Assembly: GCA_028290665.1 (NCBI GenBank)
Contig: JAQGJK010000026.1
Span: forward strand, 1-64,000
From: Devosia sp.
GTDB taxonomy: Bacteria; Pseudomonadota; Alphaproteobacteria; Rhizobiales; Devosiaceae
DNA: 64,000 nt
Direction: 5' to 3'
Below, piece by piece: positions 16,913-25,754 of this stretch. Made by a program: the position numbers and the translations under genes. Numbering within the stretch: the first letter of the stretch is position 1; each line of letters starts with the position of its first letter. The notes beneath the pieces were generated by a model. It was not told the DNA's origin and did no database searches. It worked only from the letters and a program-made list of their open reading frames with translations.

Positions 16913-16959
16913 GGCGGGTCGTCCCACCGGTGTTGAGGAAAGTGGCGGAGCCGTCTCCG
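16913..16959 (-). promoter_or_regulatory. Guanidine-II (mini-ykkC) riboswitch
   Basis: Minus-strand RNA has two short hairpins whose loops are ACGR, the diagnostic of this class: CGGAG-ACGG-CUCCG (plus 16946-16959) and GGUGGG-ACGA-CCCGCC (plus 16913-16928), joined by 17 bases. The two loops dimerise and bind guanidinium. A third hairpin, GGCCGA-UGAUU-UCGGCC, follows between the aptamer and the sugE start at 16873, and could couple ligand binding to translation. Confidence 0.9.
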
Positions 16960-17086
16960 TTGTTGAGAAAATAAGGTTCTGTCCGGCAAAGGTGAAGGCG
17001 TTGGCGGGACCATCAAATATGTGCTCAAGGCGTGGCTTGAACCGCGACGTCAAATGATGCGTTGCTGCAGCCCGGCAGGAGGCGCC

Positions 17087-17878
17087 ATGGCTGCGACAGA
17101 TGACGACACGCGCTGGCTGAGCAGCCTGCGCAAACGGTTGCGCCTGGCGTATCACGGCCACTCCGCAGCGGCCCGCCGGTTTCAGGTCGGGGTTCTCGTC
17201 ATCGATCTCGCCATCATCGGGTTCTTCATCATGACCCCGCTGCTGCGCGACCATCCGAGTTTCCTGTGGTTCGACATCGGCATCGCCCTGCTGCTCACCG
17301 GCGACGTAGTAGCCCGGGCACTAGCCTCGTCCGATTTGCCACGCTGGCTCCGGCAACCGACGACGCTGGTCGATCTCGTCATCCTCGCTACTCTGCTGAT
17401 GCCGTGGTGGTTCGCTAATCTTGGCTTCCTCCGCATCCTGCGGCTGTGGACGCTGTCGCGAACCGGCTTTCTCTGGCTGCCGCTGCGCAAGCGAGGCTAT
17501 GCCCAATGGGAAGAGACTGGCCGCGCCATCATCAATCTGCTGGTGTTCTTGTTCGTCGTCACCGGCTTTGTCTATACGGTCTTCCTCTCCGAAGGCTCGG
17601 GCATCGAGGGCTATGTCGATGCGCTCTATTATACCGTAACCTCGGTAACGACGACCGGTTATGGCGACATCGTCCTGCCCGGCACCTGGGGCAAGCTGAC
17701 CGCCATCATCGTGATGATCGTCGGCATCTCGCTGTTCGTCCGCCTCGCGCAGGCGATCTTTCGGCCCAACAAGGTGTTCTTCCCCTGCCCGCAATGTGGC
17801 CTCAACCGCCACGAGCCGGACGCGGTGCACTGCAAGGCCTGCGGGCACATCCTCAACATCCCGGATTCGGGGGAATAG
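17087..17878 (+). CDS. Voltage-gated-like potassium channel with zinc ribbon
   Basis: A 263-residue ion channel. A voltage-sensor-like S1-S4 domain ends with a basic S4 segment (LRILRLWTLSRTGFLWLPLRKRG). It is followed by the pore with selectivity filter T-T-G-Y-G-D at residues 189-194, the potassium signature. The C-terminus has a rubredoxin-like zinc ribbon CPQC...CKAC (about residues 232-252), unusual for this size of channel and perhaps a redox or metal sensor. The ATG at 17087 has AGGAGG at 17078-17083; a GTG at 17021 is less likely. Alone in its orientation group apart from the oxidoreductase downstream. Confidence 0.85.
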   Translation: MAATDDDTRWLSSLRKRLRLAYHGHSAAARRFQVGVLVIDLAIIGFFIMTPLLRDHPSFLWFDIGIALLLTGDVVARALASSDLPRWLRQPTTLVDLVILATLLMPWWFANLGFLRILRLWTLSRTGFLWLPLRKRGYAQWEETGRAIINLLVFLFVVTGFVYTVFLSEGSGIEGYVDALYYTVTSVTTTGYGDIVLPGTWGKLTAIIVMIVGISLFVRLAQAIFRPNKVFFPCPQCGLNRHEPDAVHCKACGHILNIPDSGE

Positions 17879-17960
17879 CTGGAACTCCGCCGGAGGTTCG
17901 CTGGACGCCGGCGGGGCCGATCCCCTACACAGGTTGCCATTCGATCTGAGGGGATCAGCA

Positions 17961-19973
17961 ATGACCAACACCGACCCGATCCGTTGGGGCATTCTCGGGC
18001 CCGGCGCCATCGCCCAGGATTTCCAGCGCGGCCTTGCCCGCTCCCGCACCGGCAAGCTCGTCGCCATCGGCACGCGCAATCCAGGCAAACCTGGCCTTGC
18101 CGAAGCCTTCCCCGGCGCGCGCATCCTCGATGGTTATGACGCCCTGCTCGCCGACGCCGAAGTCGAGGCCATCTACATCGCGACGCCGCACTCGAACCAT
18201 GCCGAGTGGGCGATCAAGGCAGCTGCAGCCGGCAAGCACATCCTTGTCGAAAAGCCGATGGCGCTCAGCGCCCACGAGGCAGGGGCAATCTTCCACGCGG
18301 CCAAAAAGGCCAAAATCTTCGCCGGCGAAGCCTTCATGTACCGCCTTCACCCGCAGACGCAAAAGCTGGTGGAGCTGATCGGATCTGGGGTCATCGGCGA
18401 AGTCCGGCTGATCAAGACCAGCTTCGGTTTCGACATGGGCGCGGTCCGGCCCGAACACCGGCTGTTCGCTAATGATCTCGCCGGCGGCGGCATCATGGAT
18501 GTCGGTTGCTACACCGTCTCTATCGCCCGGCTGGTCGCCGGCGCCGCAGCCGGCCTGCCATTCCTCGACCCGACCAAGGTGATGGGCGCGGCCCATATCG
18601 GGCTCGCCGGCACTGATGAATGGGCCTCGGCAGTGCTCAAATTCCCCAACGACATCATCGCCGAAGTCTCGTGCTCGATCCAAGCGCAACAGGACAATGT
18701 CCTGCGCATCATCGGGTCCGAGGGCCGGATCGAAGTCCCTAATTTCTGGTTCGCCAACGGCACCCGCGATGGCGGCGCTGGCTGGATCGACATCATCGCC
18801 AAGGACAGCGCGACACAAACCATCAGCGTCGGCGACACCGGCCATTTGTTCGCCTTCGAAGCCGATGCCGTCGGCGAGGCGATCCGCGCCGGTCGCACGG
18901 AATTCTCAGCGCCGGGCATGAGTTGGGCCGATACGCTCGGCAACCTTGCGGTGCTCGACAAGTGGCGCGCCGATGCCGGCATCGAGTTCGGCATCGAAAC
19001 CCCCGCCCGCCGCACCCGGCCGCTGCATGGCGGCTCACTCTCAGTCGGCACGGCGCCGATCTCGAAAACCCAGATCGCCGGGCTCGCACGCCAGAGCTCA
19101 AAGGTCGCGCTCGGCTTTGAATTCTTTCCCAGTTTCGCCGGAGCCTCGATCATGCTCGACGCGTTCTTCGAGCGTGGCGGCAATCTGTTCGACACCGGCT
19201 GGATCTACCAGTCAGGAAAGACCGAGCAGCAATTCGGTGACTGGCAGGTCAGCCGTGGCCTGCGCCGCGACGAGTTGCTCGTCATCGGCAAGGGCGCACA
19301 TTCGCCGCTGACCTATCCGGACGTCATCGGCCGGCAGTTGACGCAAACCCTCGACCGGCTGCAGACCGACCACGTCGACGTCTATTTCATGCATCGTGAC
19401 AATCTCGATGTCCCCGTTGGCGAGTTCGTCGATGCCATGGATACCGAGGTCAAGGCCGGCCGGATTCGCGGCAGTTTCGGCGGCTCGAACTGGTCGCAGG
19501 CGCGCATGGCCGAGGCGATCGCCTACGCGCAGCGCACCGGCAAGACGGCTCCTGCGGCGCTGTCCAACAATTTTTCGCTCGCCGAAATGCAGCAGCCGAT
19601 CTGGGCAGGATGCGTCCACTGCTCGGACGCCGACTACAAGGCCTGGCTCACGGAAACGCAAATCCCCAACTTCGCCTGGTCGAGCCAGGGCCGCGGCTTT
19701 TTCACCGACCGGGCCGGCCGCGACAAGCGCGACAATGCCGAACTCGTCAACACCTGGTACTCCGAACAGAATTTCCGCCGTCGCGACCGGGCCATCGAAC
19801 TCGCCGCCGAACTGAACCGCAGCCCGATCCAAATCGCGCTCGCCTACGTCCTCGCCCAGCCGTTCCCGGTGGTCCCGCTGATCGGCCCACGCACTCTCGA
19901 CGAACTCGACGACAGCCTGTCGGCCCTCGATATCGAGCTTACGCCCGAGCAGGTGAATTGGCTGGAGGCGTAG
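17961..19973 (+). CDS. Gfo/Idh/MocA - aldo/keto reductase fusion
   Basis: A 670-residue two-domain oxidoreductase. Residues 1-340 form a Gfo/Idh/MocA dehydrogenase: a Rossmann start WGILGPGAIA, and E97-K98-P99 (VEKP) for NAD(P) and substrate. Residues 365-670 form an aldo/keto reductase with a complete tetrad D411, Y416, K444 and H478 and the NADPH-binding GPRT near the end. Both halves look active, suggesting sequential redox steps on a sugar or related carbonyl compound (inference). GAGGGGATC precedes the ATG. The reading frame continues without break across the junction, so this is a true fusion. Confidence 0.87.
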   Translation: MTNTDPIRWGILGPGAIAQDFQRGLARSRTGKLVAIGTRNPGKPGLAEAFPGARILDGYDALLADAEVEAIYIATPHSNHAEWAIKAAAAGKHILVEKPMALSAHEAGAIFHAAKKAKIFAGEAFMYRLHPQTQKLVELIGSGVIGEVRLIKTSFGFDMGAVRPEHRLFANDLAGGGIMDVGCYTVSIARLVAGAAAGLPFLDPTKVMGAAHIGLAGTDEWASAVLKFPNDIIAEVSCSIQAQQDNVLRIIGSEGRIEVPNFWFANGTRDGGAGWIDIIAKDSATQTISVGDTGHLFAFEADAVGEAIRAGRTEFSAPGMSWADTLGNLAVLDKWRADAGIEFGIETPARRTRPLHGGSLSVGTAPISKTQIAGLARQSSKVALGFEFFPSFAGASIMLDAFFERGGNLFDTGWIYQSGKTEQQFGDWQVSRGLRRDELLVIGKGAHSPLTYPDVIGRQLTQTLDRLQTDHVDVYFMHRDNLDVPVGEFVDAMDTEVKAGRIRGSFGGSNWSQARMAEAIAYAQRTGKTAPAALSNNFSLAEMQQPIWAGCVHCSDADYKAWLTETQIPNFAWSSQGRGFFTDRAGRDKRDNAELVNTWYSEQNFRRRDRAIELAAELNRSPIQIALAYVLAQPFPVVPLIGPRTLDELDDSLSALDIELTPEQVNWLEA

Positions 19974-19979
19974 GCAGCG

Positions 19980-20369
19980 TCAGGACGGCGCAACGTCGCT
20001 CAGGTATTTGAGGCTCAACCATCCCGCCCGGCCATCGGGCGCGACGCCCCTGGCCCAGTTGCCGGAGATTTCCTCGACCTCGATGCGGGTCCCCTGCGGG
20101 AAACCGCCAACGAGGCTGGCAGTAGTCGATGGCGCCGAGCGCATGTTGAGCGACTCCGCCGTGGTCCACAGCACCTGCGCGCCGGCATCGACCACCGCCG
20201 CAGTGTCGGCGGTATCGTCGGCGCCGGTGTCGAGGCCAGTGGTCTGCACCACCGCGTCCGAGGCGTCGACCGTCGCCACGGTCTGATCGGTGAAGTCGGC
20301 CGGAATCCACAGCATCACGCCAATAGTCGCGCAGATCAGCAGCAACACGATGATGGAGACGGTACGCAT
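19980..20369 (-). CDS. Membrane-anchored SH3-domain protein
   Basis: A 129-residue protein with an N-terminal anchor (TVSIIVLLLICATIGVMLWI), a Thr/Asp/Ala-rich linker, and a C-terminal bacterial SH3 domain (about residues 66-126: LNMRSAPSTTASLVGGFPQGTRIEVEE...NWARGVAPDGRAGWLSLKYL). Such domains bind cell-wall peptides. ATG at 20369 with GGGAG nearby; a TTG 18 bases upstream is the alternative. It converges on the fusion gene with 6 bases between. Confidence 0.8.
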   Translation of the reverse strand: MRTVSIIVLLLICATIGVMLWIPADFTDQTVATVDASDAVVQTTGLDTGADDTADTAAVVDAGAQVLWTTAESLNMRSAPSTTASLVGGFPQGTRIEVEEISGNWARGVAPDGRAGWLSLKYLSDVAPS

Positions 20370-20458
20370 CGCTCCCACGATCCTCAAGATCGCTGATTAC
20401 GGGCCGACATGATTGCTACCATGCCGCCGCTCCGATGTCGCTTCACAAGGCGGCGAAA

Positions 20459-20480
20459 GCAAGGGGCCGCCCGCTGGCGA
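20459..20480 (-). terminator. Possible terminator of ndk
   Basis: GGGGTCGCC and GGCGGCCCC (minus strand) form a GC-rich stem with one mismatch about 45 bases beyond the ndk stop, followed by TTGCTTT. The U-tract is poor. Confidence 0.3.
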
Positions 20481-20523
20481 CCCCGAATTCAGGCATCAGT
20501 CTTAATGTAACTACAGCAGGCGA

Positions 20524-20946
20524 TCAGCCGACCAGTTCGTCGTCCGAAAAGAAGAACCGGATTTCCTCGGCGGCGGTTTCCGGGGCGTCCGAACCGTGCA
20601 CCGAATTCTCGCCCATCGACAGGGCGAATTCCTTGCGGATGGTGCCTTCGGCAGCATTGGCGGGGTTGGTCGCGCCCATGATTTCGCGGTTCCTGAGGAT
20701 GGCGCCCTCGCCTTCCAGCACCTGGATGATTACCGGCGACGCGATCATCTGGTCGACCAGTTCGCCATAGAACGGGCGGTCCTTGTGGACGCTATAGAAG
20801 CCTTCGGCCTGGGCGCGGGTCATCTGGATTTTCTTCAGCGCGATCGGGCGCAGGCCGCCATCCTCGAACTTGGTGAGGATCTTGCCGATGAGGTTGCGGC
20901 GGACCGCGTCGGGCTTGATGATGGAGAAGGTGCGTTCGATCGCCAT
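20524..20946 (-). CDS. ndk: Nucleoside diphosphate kinase
   Basis: A 140-residue cytosolic enzyme that transfers phosphate from ATP to other nucleoside diphosphates through a phosphohistidine. The active-site His117 lies in [10 protein letters not shown], and [24 protein letters not shown] and [14 protein letters not shown] are all intact. The length is exactly that of the family. ATG at 20946; an upstream in-frame codon at 20973 is not needed. Divergent from the ABC-F gene. Confidence 0.97.
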   Translation of the reverse strand: MAIERTFSIIKPDAVRRNLIGKILTKFEDGGLRPIALKKIQMTRAQAEGFYSVHKDRPFYGELVDQMIASPVIIQVLEGEGAILRNREIMGATNPANAAEGTIRKEFALSMGENSVHGSDAPETAAEEIRFFFSDDELVG

Positions 20947-20984
20947 GTCTGCTGGTCTCGCTAAGGGGCCCAAGGCTGATGATG

Positions 20985-21015
20985 GGCCGGAAGGTGGTGG
21001 GTGGCCGGAAGGTGG
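20985..21015. repeat. Two direct copies of GGCCGGAAGGTGG
   Basis: Identical 13-mers at 20985-20997 and 21003-21015, offset by 18 bases, in the divergent spacer between ndk and the ABC-F gene. This is either a regulator site pair or a slippage product. Confidence 0.5.
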
Positions 21016-21123
21016 CGCCTTTTAACCACCGCATGTGACAGGCGCAAGGCTCTGCGGCGCCACCGCGGATTGCCAAAAAGCCGGTAAATCCCTATGTCAC
21101 CCGCCTTAGCCGAAGGCGCCGCA

Positions 21124-23001
21124 ATGCTCAGCATCAATAATCTCACCTATCGTATTCAAGGCCGCATGCTCTTCGAGGGGGCTTCGATGGTCATTCCCGA
21201 TGGCGCCAAGACCGGCCTCGTCGGCAAGAACGGCTCGGGCAAGACGACGCTGTTCCACCTGATCCAGGGCCACATCGCCGCCGAAGCCGGCTCGACCGAA
21301 GTCAACCGCCGCGCTCGCATCGGCGGCGTCGCGCAGGAGGCCACCGCCAGCACGGTGACGCCGCTCGAAGTGGTGATGGCCGCCGACACCGAACGCGCCA
21401 GCCTGCTAGCCGAGGCCGAAACCGCGACCGATCCGCTGCGCATCTCCGAGGTGCACATGCGGCTCGCCGATATCGAATCGCACACCGCCGAAGCCCGCGC
21501 CTCGACCATCCTCAAGGGCCTCGGCTTCGACGAGGTCAAGCAGAACAACCCGACCTCCGAACTGTCCGGCGGCTGGCGCATGCGCGTGGCGCTCGCTGGC
21601 GTGCTGTTCAGCCAGCCCGACCTGCTGCTGCTCGACGAACCGACAAACTATCTCGATCTCGAAGGCACGCTGTGGCTCGAGAAATACCTCGCGACCTATC
21701 CCTACACTGTGCTGATGATCAGCCATGATCGCGACCTGCTCAACAAGGCGGTCAACTCGATCGTGCACCTCGAAAACGGCAAGCTGACTTTCTACAAGGG
21801 CGCCTACGATACCTTCGAGGCCACCCGCCGCATGCAGATGGACCTCAATAACAAGTCGCGCGAAAAGACCCTCGACCAGATCGCGCACCTGCAGAAGTTC
21901 GTCGATCGCTTCAAGGCCAAGGCCTCGAAAGCCGCGCAGGCGCAGGCCCGCGTGAAAATGATCGCCAAGCTCAAGCCGCCGGCGGCGATGTTCGATGAAT
22001 TCTCCGCACCGTTCAAATTCCCCAACCCGAAGCGCGAACCGTCCTCGCCGATGATGACCTTCGACAACGTCTCGGTCGGCTATGGCGATAAAGTCATCCT
22101 GCGCAACATTACCGATCGGATCGACCCGGAGGACCGGATCGCGCTGATCGGGGTCAACGGCAACGGCAAATCGACCTTCGCCAAGCTCCTGGCCGGCGAT
22201 CTGCAGCCGATGCAGGGCGAAATGCGCAAGTCGCGCGGGCTCGATATCGCCTATTTTGCCCAGCACCAGATGGACAAGCTCAAGCCCGACTGGACGCCGC
22301 TCGAACACGTCATCCAGTTGATGCCGTACGACAGCGAATCCAAACGCCGCAGCCGCGTCGCGCAGATGGGGCTGTCCACCTCGCGCATGGAAACGCTCGC
22401 CAAGCACCTGTCGGGCGGCGAACGGGCGCGGTTGCTGATGGGGCTGATCGCCTTCACCGGCCCCGGCATGCTGATCCTCGACGAGCCGACCAACCATCTC
22501 GATATCGACAGCCGCGATGCGCTGGTGCAGGCGCTCAATGATTACGAAGGCGCCGTGCTGATCATCAGCCATGACCGCCATCTGATCGATGCGACGGTCG
22601 ACAAACTGTGGATCGCCGAGGAAGGCACGGTCAAATCTTTCGACGACGATCTCGATGCCTACCAGCGCATGCTGACCTCGGGCAATTCCCGCGGCGGCTC
22701 GGCCAACGGTCCGCAAAGCAAGGAAGACCGCAAGGCGCAGCGCCAGGATGCCGCGCAGAAGCGCGCTGACGTTGCTCCGTTGCGCAAGCAGATCAAGGAC
22801 GCCGAGCAAAAGCTGTTCCGGCTCAAGGCGGAACTGGGCAAGGTCGAGGTCATCCTCGCCAACCCGCAGACGTATAATGGCGCGCCCGAGCGGGTAGTGC
22901 TGCTCAACAAGGACAAGGCGCGGTTCCTCGCCAGCATCGCCGAAGTCGAGGAAAGCTGGTTGAAAATGAGCACCAGCCTCGAGAACGCCGAAGGCGCCTG
23001 A
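21124..23001 (+). CDS. ABC-F family ATPase
   Basis: A 625-residue cytoplasmic ABC-F protein that acts on ribosomes rather than membranes. Two ATPase domains carry Walker A GKNGSGKTT and GVNGNGKST, signatures LSGGW and LSGGE, and Walker B LLLLDEPTNYLD and LILDEPTNHLD. The linker between them (RRMQMDLNNKSREKTLDQIAHLQKFVDRFKAKASKA) is the interdomain P-site-tRNA motif region. The C-terminal coiled-coil (about 530-620) resembles YheS/Uup-type members. The ATG at 21124 begins the domain at once; one at 21094 is less likely. Its stop overlaps the cupin gene start by one base (TGATG). Confidence 0.93.
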   Translation: MLSINNLTYRIQGRMLFEGASMVIPDGAKTGLVGKNGSGKTTLFHLIQGHIAAEAGSTEVNRRARIGGVAQEATASTVTPLEVVMAADTERASLLAEAETATDPLRISEVHMRLADIESHTAEARASTILKGLGFDEVKQNNPTSELSGGWRMRVALAGVLFSQPDLLLLDEPTNYLDLEGTLWLEKYLATYPYTVLMISHDRDLLNKAVNSIVHLENGKLTFYKGAYDTFEATRRMQMDLNNKSREKTLDQIAHLQKFVDRFKAKASKAAQAQARVKMIAKLKPPAAMFDEFSAPFKFPNPKREPSSPMMTFDNVSVGYGDKVILRNITDRIDPEDRIALIGVNGNGKSTFAKLLAGDLQPMQGEMRKSRGLDIAYFAQHQMDKLKPDWTPLEHVIQLMPYDSESKRRSRVAQMGLSTSRMETLAKHLSGGERARLLMGLIAFTGPGMLILDEPTNHLDIDSRDALVQALNDYEGAVLIISHDRHLIDATVDKLWIAEEGTVKSFDDDLDAYQRMLTSGNSRGGSANGPQSKEDRKAQRQDAAQKRADVAPLRKQIKDAEQKLFRLKAELGKVEVILANPQTYNGAPERVVLLNKDKARFLASIAEVEESWLKMSTSLENAEGA

Positions 23002-23426
23002 TGTCCGCCGAGGAGATCATCGCGCTGCTCGGCCTCGAACCCCACCCGGAGGGCGGCTGGTATCGGCAGACTTTCGCCGATACCGAAACGACCACTGGCC
23101 GCGCGCATTCGACGGCGATCTATTATCTGCTGAAAGCCGGCGAGCAGTCGGCCTGGCACCGGGTCGATGCCATCGAAATCTGGCATTGGCATGCCGGCGC
23201 GCCACTCGAACTGCGGCTCAGCAACGGCCACGGCACCGAAACGCTGATTCTCGGTAATGACTTCATTGCCGGCCAGCGCCCGCAGGGCATCGTGCCGCGA
23301 CACGGTTGGCAGAGTGCACGCAGTCTCGGCAACTGGACGCTCGTCGGCTGCACCGTCGCCCCGGGCTTTGAATTCGCCGGCTTTGAGCTGGCAGCGCCGG
23401 GCTGGGAACCCGATACCACCCTTTAA
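23001..23426 (+). CDS. DUF985 cupin protein
   Basis: A 141-residue cupin of the DUF985 group: LGLEPHPEGGWYRQTFAD, TAIYYLLKAGEQSAWHRVDAIEIWHWHAG, and VPRHGWQSARSLGNWTLVGCTVAPGFEFAGFEL. The conserved His and Glu residues could bind a metal or sugar ligand; no activity is known. Translationally coupled to the ABC-F gene. Confidence 0.9.
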   Translation: MSAEEIIALLGLEPHPEGGWYRQTFADTETTTGRAHSTAIYYLLKAGEQSAWHRVDAIEIWHWHAGAPLELRLSNGHGTETLILGNDFIAGQRPQGIVPRHGWQSARSLGNWTLVGCTVAPGFEFAGFELAAPGWEPDTTL

Positions 23427-23531
23427 GCCTCACGCGGCTGGGGAGCGATTAACTCCCGGTTGCGCCACCAGTTGACAGTGATGGGTGATTGGCCGTTCTC
23501 TCGGCACAGCGTCTTCGGGGTTCACAATCAT

Positions 23532-24413
23532 ATGCCGCGCCTACTGGTCCGCATCGTCGTTGCGACCCTGTGCCTGTTCGCGCCGCTGGCCTCAGCCGTG
23601 CAAGCCGCCGATCTCACCAAGACTCAGGAGGCGCGGGTCAACGAATGGGCCGCCAACAATGCCCTTTGGGTCCTCTATCACGAGCTTGCTCACCTGCTGG
23701 TCGACCAGCTTGACCTCCCGGTCCTCGGCAAGGAAGAAGATGCGGCCGACAACATGGCGAGTTGGACGCTGCTGAAAAAGGGCACGCCCGAAGCCATCCA
23801 GGCCCTCGCTGACGCTGCCCGGGGCTGGCAATTGTCCGGCGCCGCCTATGGCGACGATTTCGTCAAAGAGGATTTTTACGACAGCCACAGCCTCAACCAG
23901 CAGCGCACGTTCCAGATCGTCTGCCTGATGGTCGGGGCCGACGAGGAGAGTTTCGGCAAAGTCGCCAAGGCCTATGCCATGGACAACAACCGGCAATATT
24001 CCTGCCGGTTCGATTACGAGCAGGTTGCTGCGAGCTTTGATGCGGTCCTCGCACCGCATTGGGCAAAGAACTCGCGCGGCACCCGTGTCGTCATCGAGTA
24101 CAATACGAGTGCCGGGCGTCTCGCCGCGGCCGCCGAGGCCTTCCAGAACAGCGGCGTGTTCGAGGCGGTCGCCGCCGAACTCGAAACGCAGTACTCGATT
24201 CCCGGTATCGTCAATTTTCGCGCCAAGCGCTGCGGCGAGGAAAATGCCTTTTACGATCCGAACCTCGTCGAAATCATCTTCTGCTACGAATTGATGGACA
24301 GCTTCATCAAGCAGATGACGAAGAGCCTCGAAAAGGGTGAAGTCGCAGAGGATATCATCATCGCTGCACCCGCCAGCACCGGGCTTGGCAAGGCCGACAA
24401 GAACAAGCGCTGA
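23532..24413 (+). CDS. Secreted DUF4344 zincin-like metallopeptidase, copy 1
   Basis: A 293-residue exported protein with a signal peptide (cleaved near AVQAADL). The HExxH zinc motif is H50-E51-L-A-H54, followed by the conserved KEEDAADNMASW block about 15 residues later, where an acidic residue could be the third ligand. Two cysteines in FQIVCLMVG and RQYSCRFDY and two near the C-terminus (RCGEE, EIIFCYE) suggest disulfides. No substrate is known. The ATG at 23532 starts the signal peptide; a codon at 23460 adds 24 unneeded residues. A second copy follows 52 bp downstream. Confidence 0.85.
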   Translation: MPRLLVRIVVATLCLFAPLASAVQAADLTKTQEARVNEWAANNALWVLYHELAHLLVDQLDLPVLGKEEDAADNMASWTLLKKGTPEAIQALADAARGWQLSGAAYGDDFVKEDFYDSHSLNQQRTFQIVCLMVGADEESFGKVAKAYAMDNNRQYSCRFDYEQVAASFDAVLAPHWAKNSRGTRVVIEYNTSAGRLAAAAEAFQNSGVFEAVAAELETQYSIPGIVNFRAKRCGEENAFYDPNLVEIIFCYELMDSFIKQMTKSLEKGEVAEDIIIAAPASTGLGKADKNKR

Positions 24414-24465
24414 CGCGACACTGCGATTGACACGCGGGACGATATGCCGTGCACTTGCCGCGGCC

Positions 24466-25305
24466 ATGACCGCCCTTCGCCCGCTCGTTCTCACCATCGT
24501 GCTGCTGGTTTCAGCGACTGCCGCGACGCTCGCGGCGGAGCGATCCGTCGATAAGCGAGCGATCGATTTCGCCGTCAACAATGGCCTCGCGGCGATGTAC
24601 CATGAGATCGGCCACCTGTTCATCGATCAGTACGAGCTGCCGGTGCTCGGCGCGCGTACTGAGGATGCCGCGGATACTATCGCCACCCTGCTGCTGCTGG
24701 CCGAGGAGACGCCGCAGGCCGATGCCGTGTTGCGAGACACGGTCGATGGCTGGTTGCTCGACAACCCGCGGCTCGACCGCGGCGGTTTCGAACGATGGGA
24801 GTTCTACGGCCGCTACCTGCTCGATATTCAGCGCGCCTACGGCATTGTCTGCCTGATGGTGGGCAAGGATTTCGATAAATACCGTGACGTGGCCCGCACG
24901 GTCAGCATGGACACCGAGCGCGCTCACGAATGCGCCACCGACTACGACCTTGCCGAGCGCAGTCTCCGCAAGGTGCTGATCGGCCACGAGAAGGTCGGTG
25001 CCAGGGCGGGCCCGGGGGTCGTCGTCACCTATGATGAGGCCGGGGGATCGCTGCGCGACGTTGCCGAATACGTCCGCGCCAGCACGCTGCTCGAAGCCGC
25101 CGCAAAGCGGATCGAGGATGGCTTCATGCTCGATCGGGTCGTCAAGTTCCGAGCCCTGTCATGCGACGAGGCCAATGCGTTTTATGTCGAGGACCTCAAC
25201 GAAATCCAGTTCTGCTACGAATACGCGGCATATTTCTACGACCTCAAAGCCAAAGCGCTGCAGTCCGCCGCCGAACCGGGAGACAAGGGCGACAGCAAAA
25301 ACTGA
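24466..25305 (+). CDS. Secreted DUF4344 zincin-like metallopeptidase, copy 2
   Basis: A 279-residue paralogue of the preceding gene with the same layout: signal peptide ending near TLAAE, HExxH as H46-E47-I-G-H50, RTEDAADTIATLL, GIVCLMVG, HECATDYD, and C-terminal LSCDEANAFY...EIQFCYEYA. The copies share motifs but are well diverged, so the duplication is old. The pair is probably co-transcribed. It converges with the SRPBCC gene. Confidence 0.85.
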   Translation: MTALRPLVLTIVLLVSATAATLAAERSVDKRAIDFAVNNGLAAMYHEIGHLFIDQYELPVLGARTEDAADTIATLLLLAEETPQADAVLRDTVDGWLLDNPRLDRGGFERWEFYGRYLLDIQRAYGIVCLMVGKDFDKYRDVARTVSMDTERAHECATDYDLAERSLRKVLIGHEKVGARAGPGVVVTYDEAGGSLRDVAEYVRASTLLEAAAKRIEDGFMLDRVVKFRALSCDEANAFYVEDLNEIQFCYEYAAYFYDLKAKALQSAAEPGDKGDSKN

Positions 25306-25343
25306 ATCGTTGCCCCCCCTGCCCCGGACTTCACCGGTGCGTG

Positions 25344-25754
25344 TCAGCCTGCCTTCGCCAAAACGGCTTCCAGTGCCGTGAAATACGACGGCCACGCATA
25401 TTGCGCGCCCTGATACGCCTCTTCCTGATCCGTCCGGAATCCCGTTTGTTCCATGCGCAAGCGGGTGCCGCTGTTCGTCGGGGTCAGTGTCCAAGTGACG
25501 ACACTCTCGAGGCCGAACGCCGCCCAGGTGTAGGACAGCAAAGTGATCGGCTCGACGGCCTCGACCCGGCACTCCACGGCGCCCCAGTCACCGCTCAGTT
25601 TGAAATCATGGCCCACATCCGGCTTGAAATCGTTCTTCATCAGCCATTCCTCGATCAGGTGCGGTTGCGTCAGCGCGCGCCACAGCCTCTCGGGCGGAAA
25701 AGCGATGTCCCGCTCGACAACAACGGAGCGGATTTCAGTCGATGCATCAGTCAT
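25344..25754 (-). CDS. SRPBCC/AHSA1 domain protein D
   Basis: A 136-residue START-like protein: VVVERDIAFPPERLWRALTQPHLIEEWLM, WGAVECRVEAVEP, and TLTPTNSGTRLRMEQTGF. The ligand is unknown. Its ATG overlaps the stop of the upstream arsR gene by four bases (ATGA), so the two are translationally coupled. Confidence 0.9.
   Translation of the reverse strand: MTDASTEIRSVVVERDIAFPPERLWRALTQPHLIEEWLMKNDFKPDVGHDFKLSGDWGAVECRVEAVEPITLLSYTWAAFGLESVVTWTLTPTNSGTRLRMEQTGFRTDQEEAYQGAQYAWPSYFTALEAVLAKAG

Noticed and set aside
21406-22809. A 467-codon minus-strand frame
   Set aside because: Antisense shadow of the ABC-F gene with no recognisable domain; high GC produces such frames.
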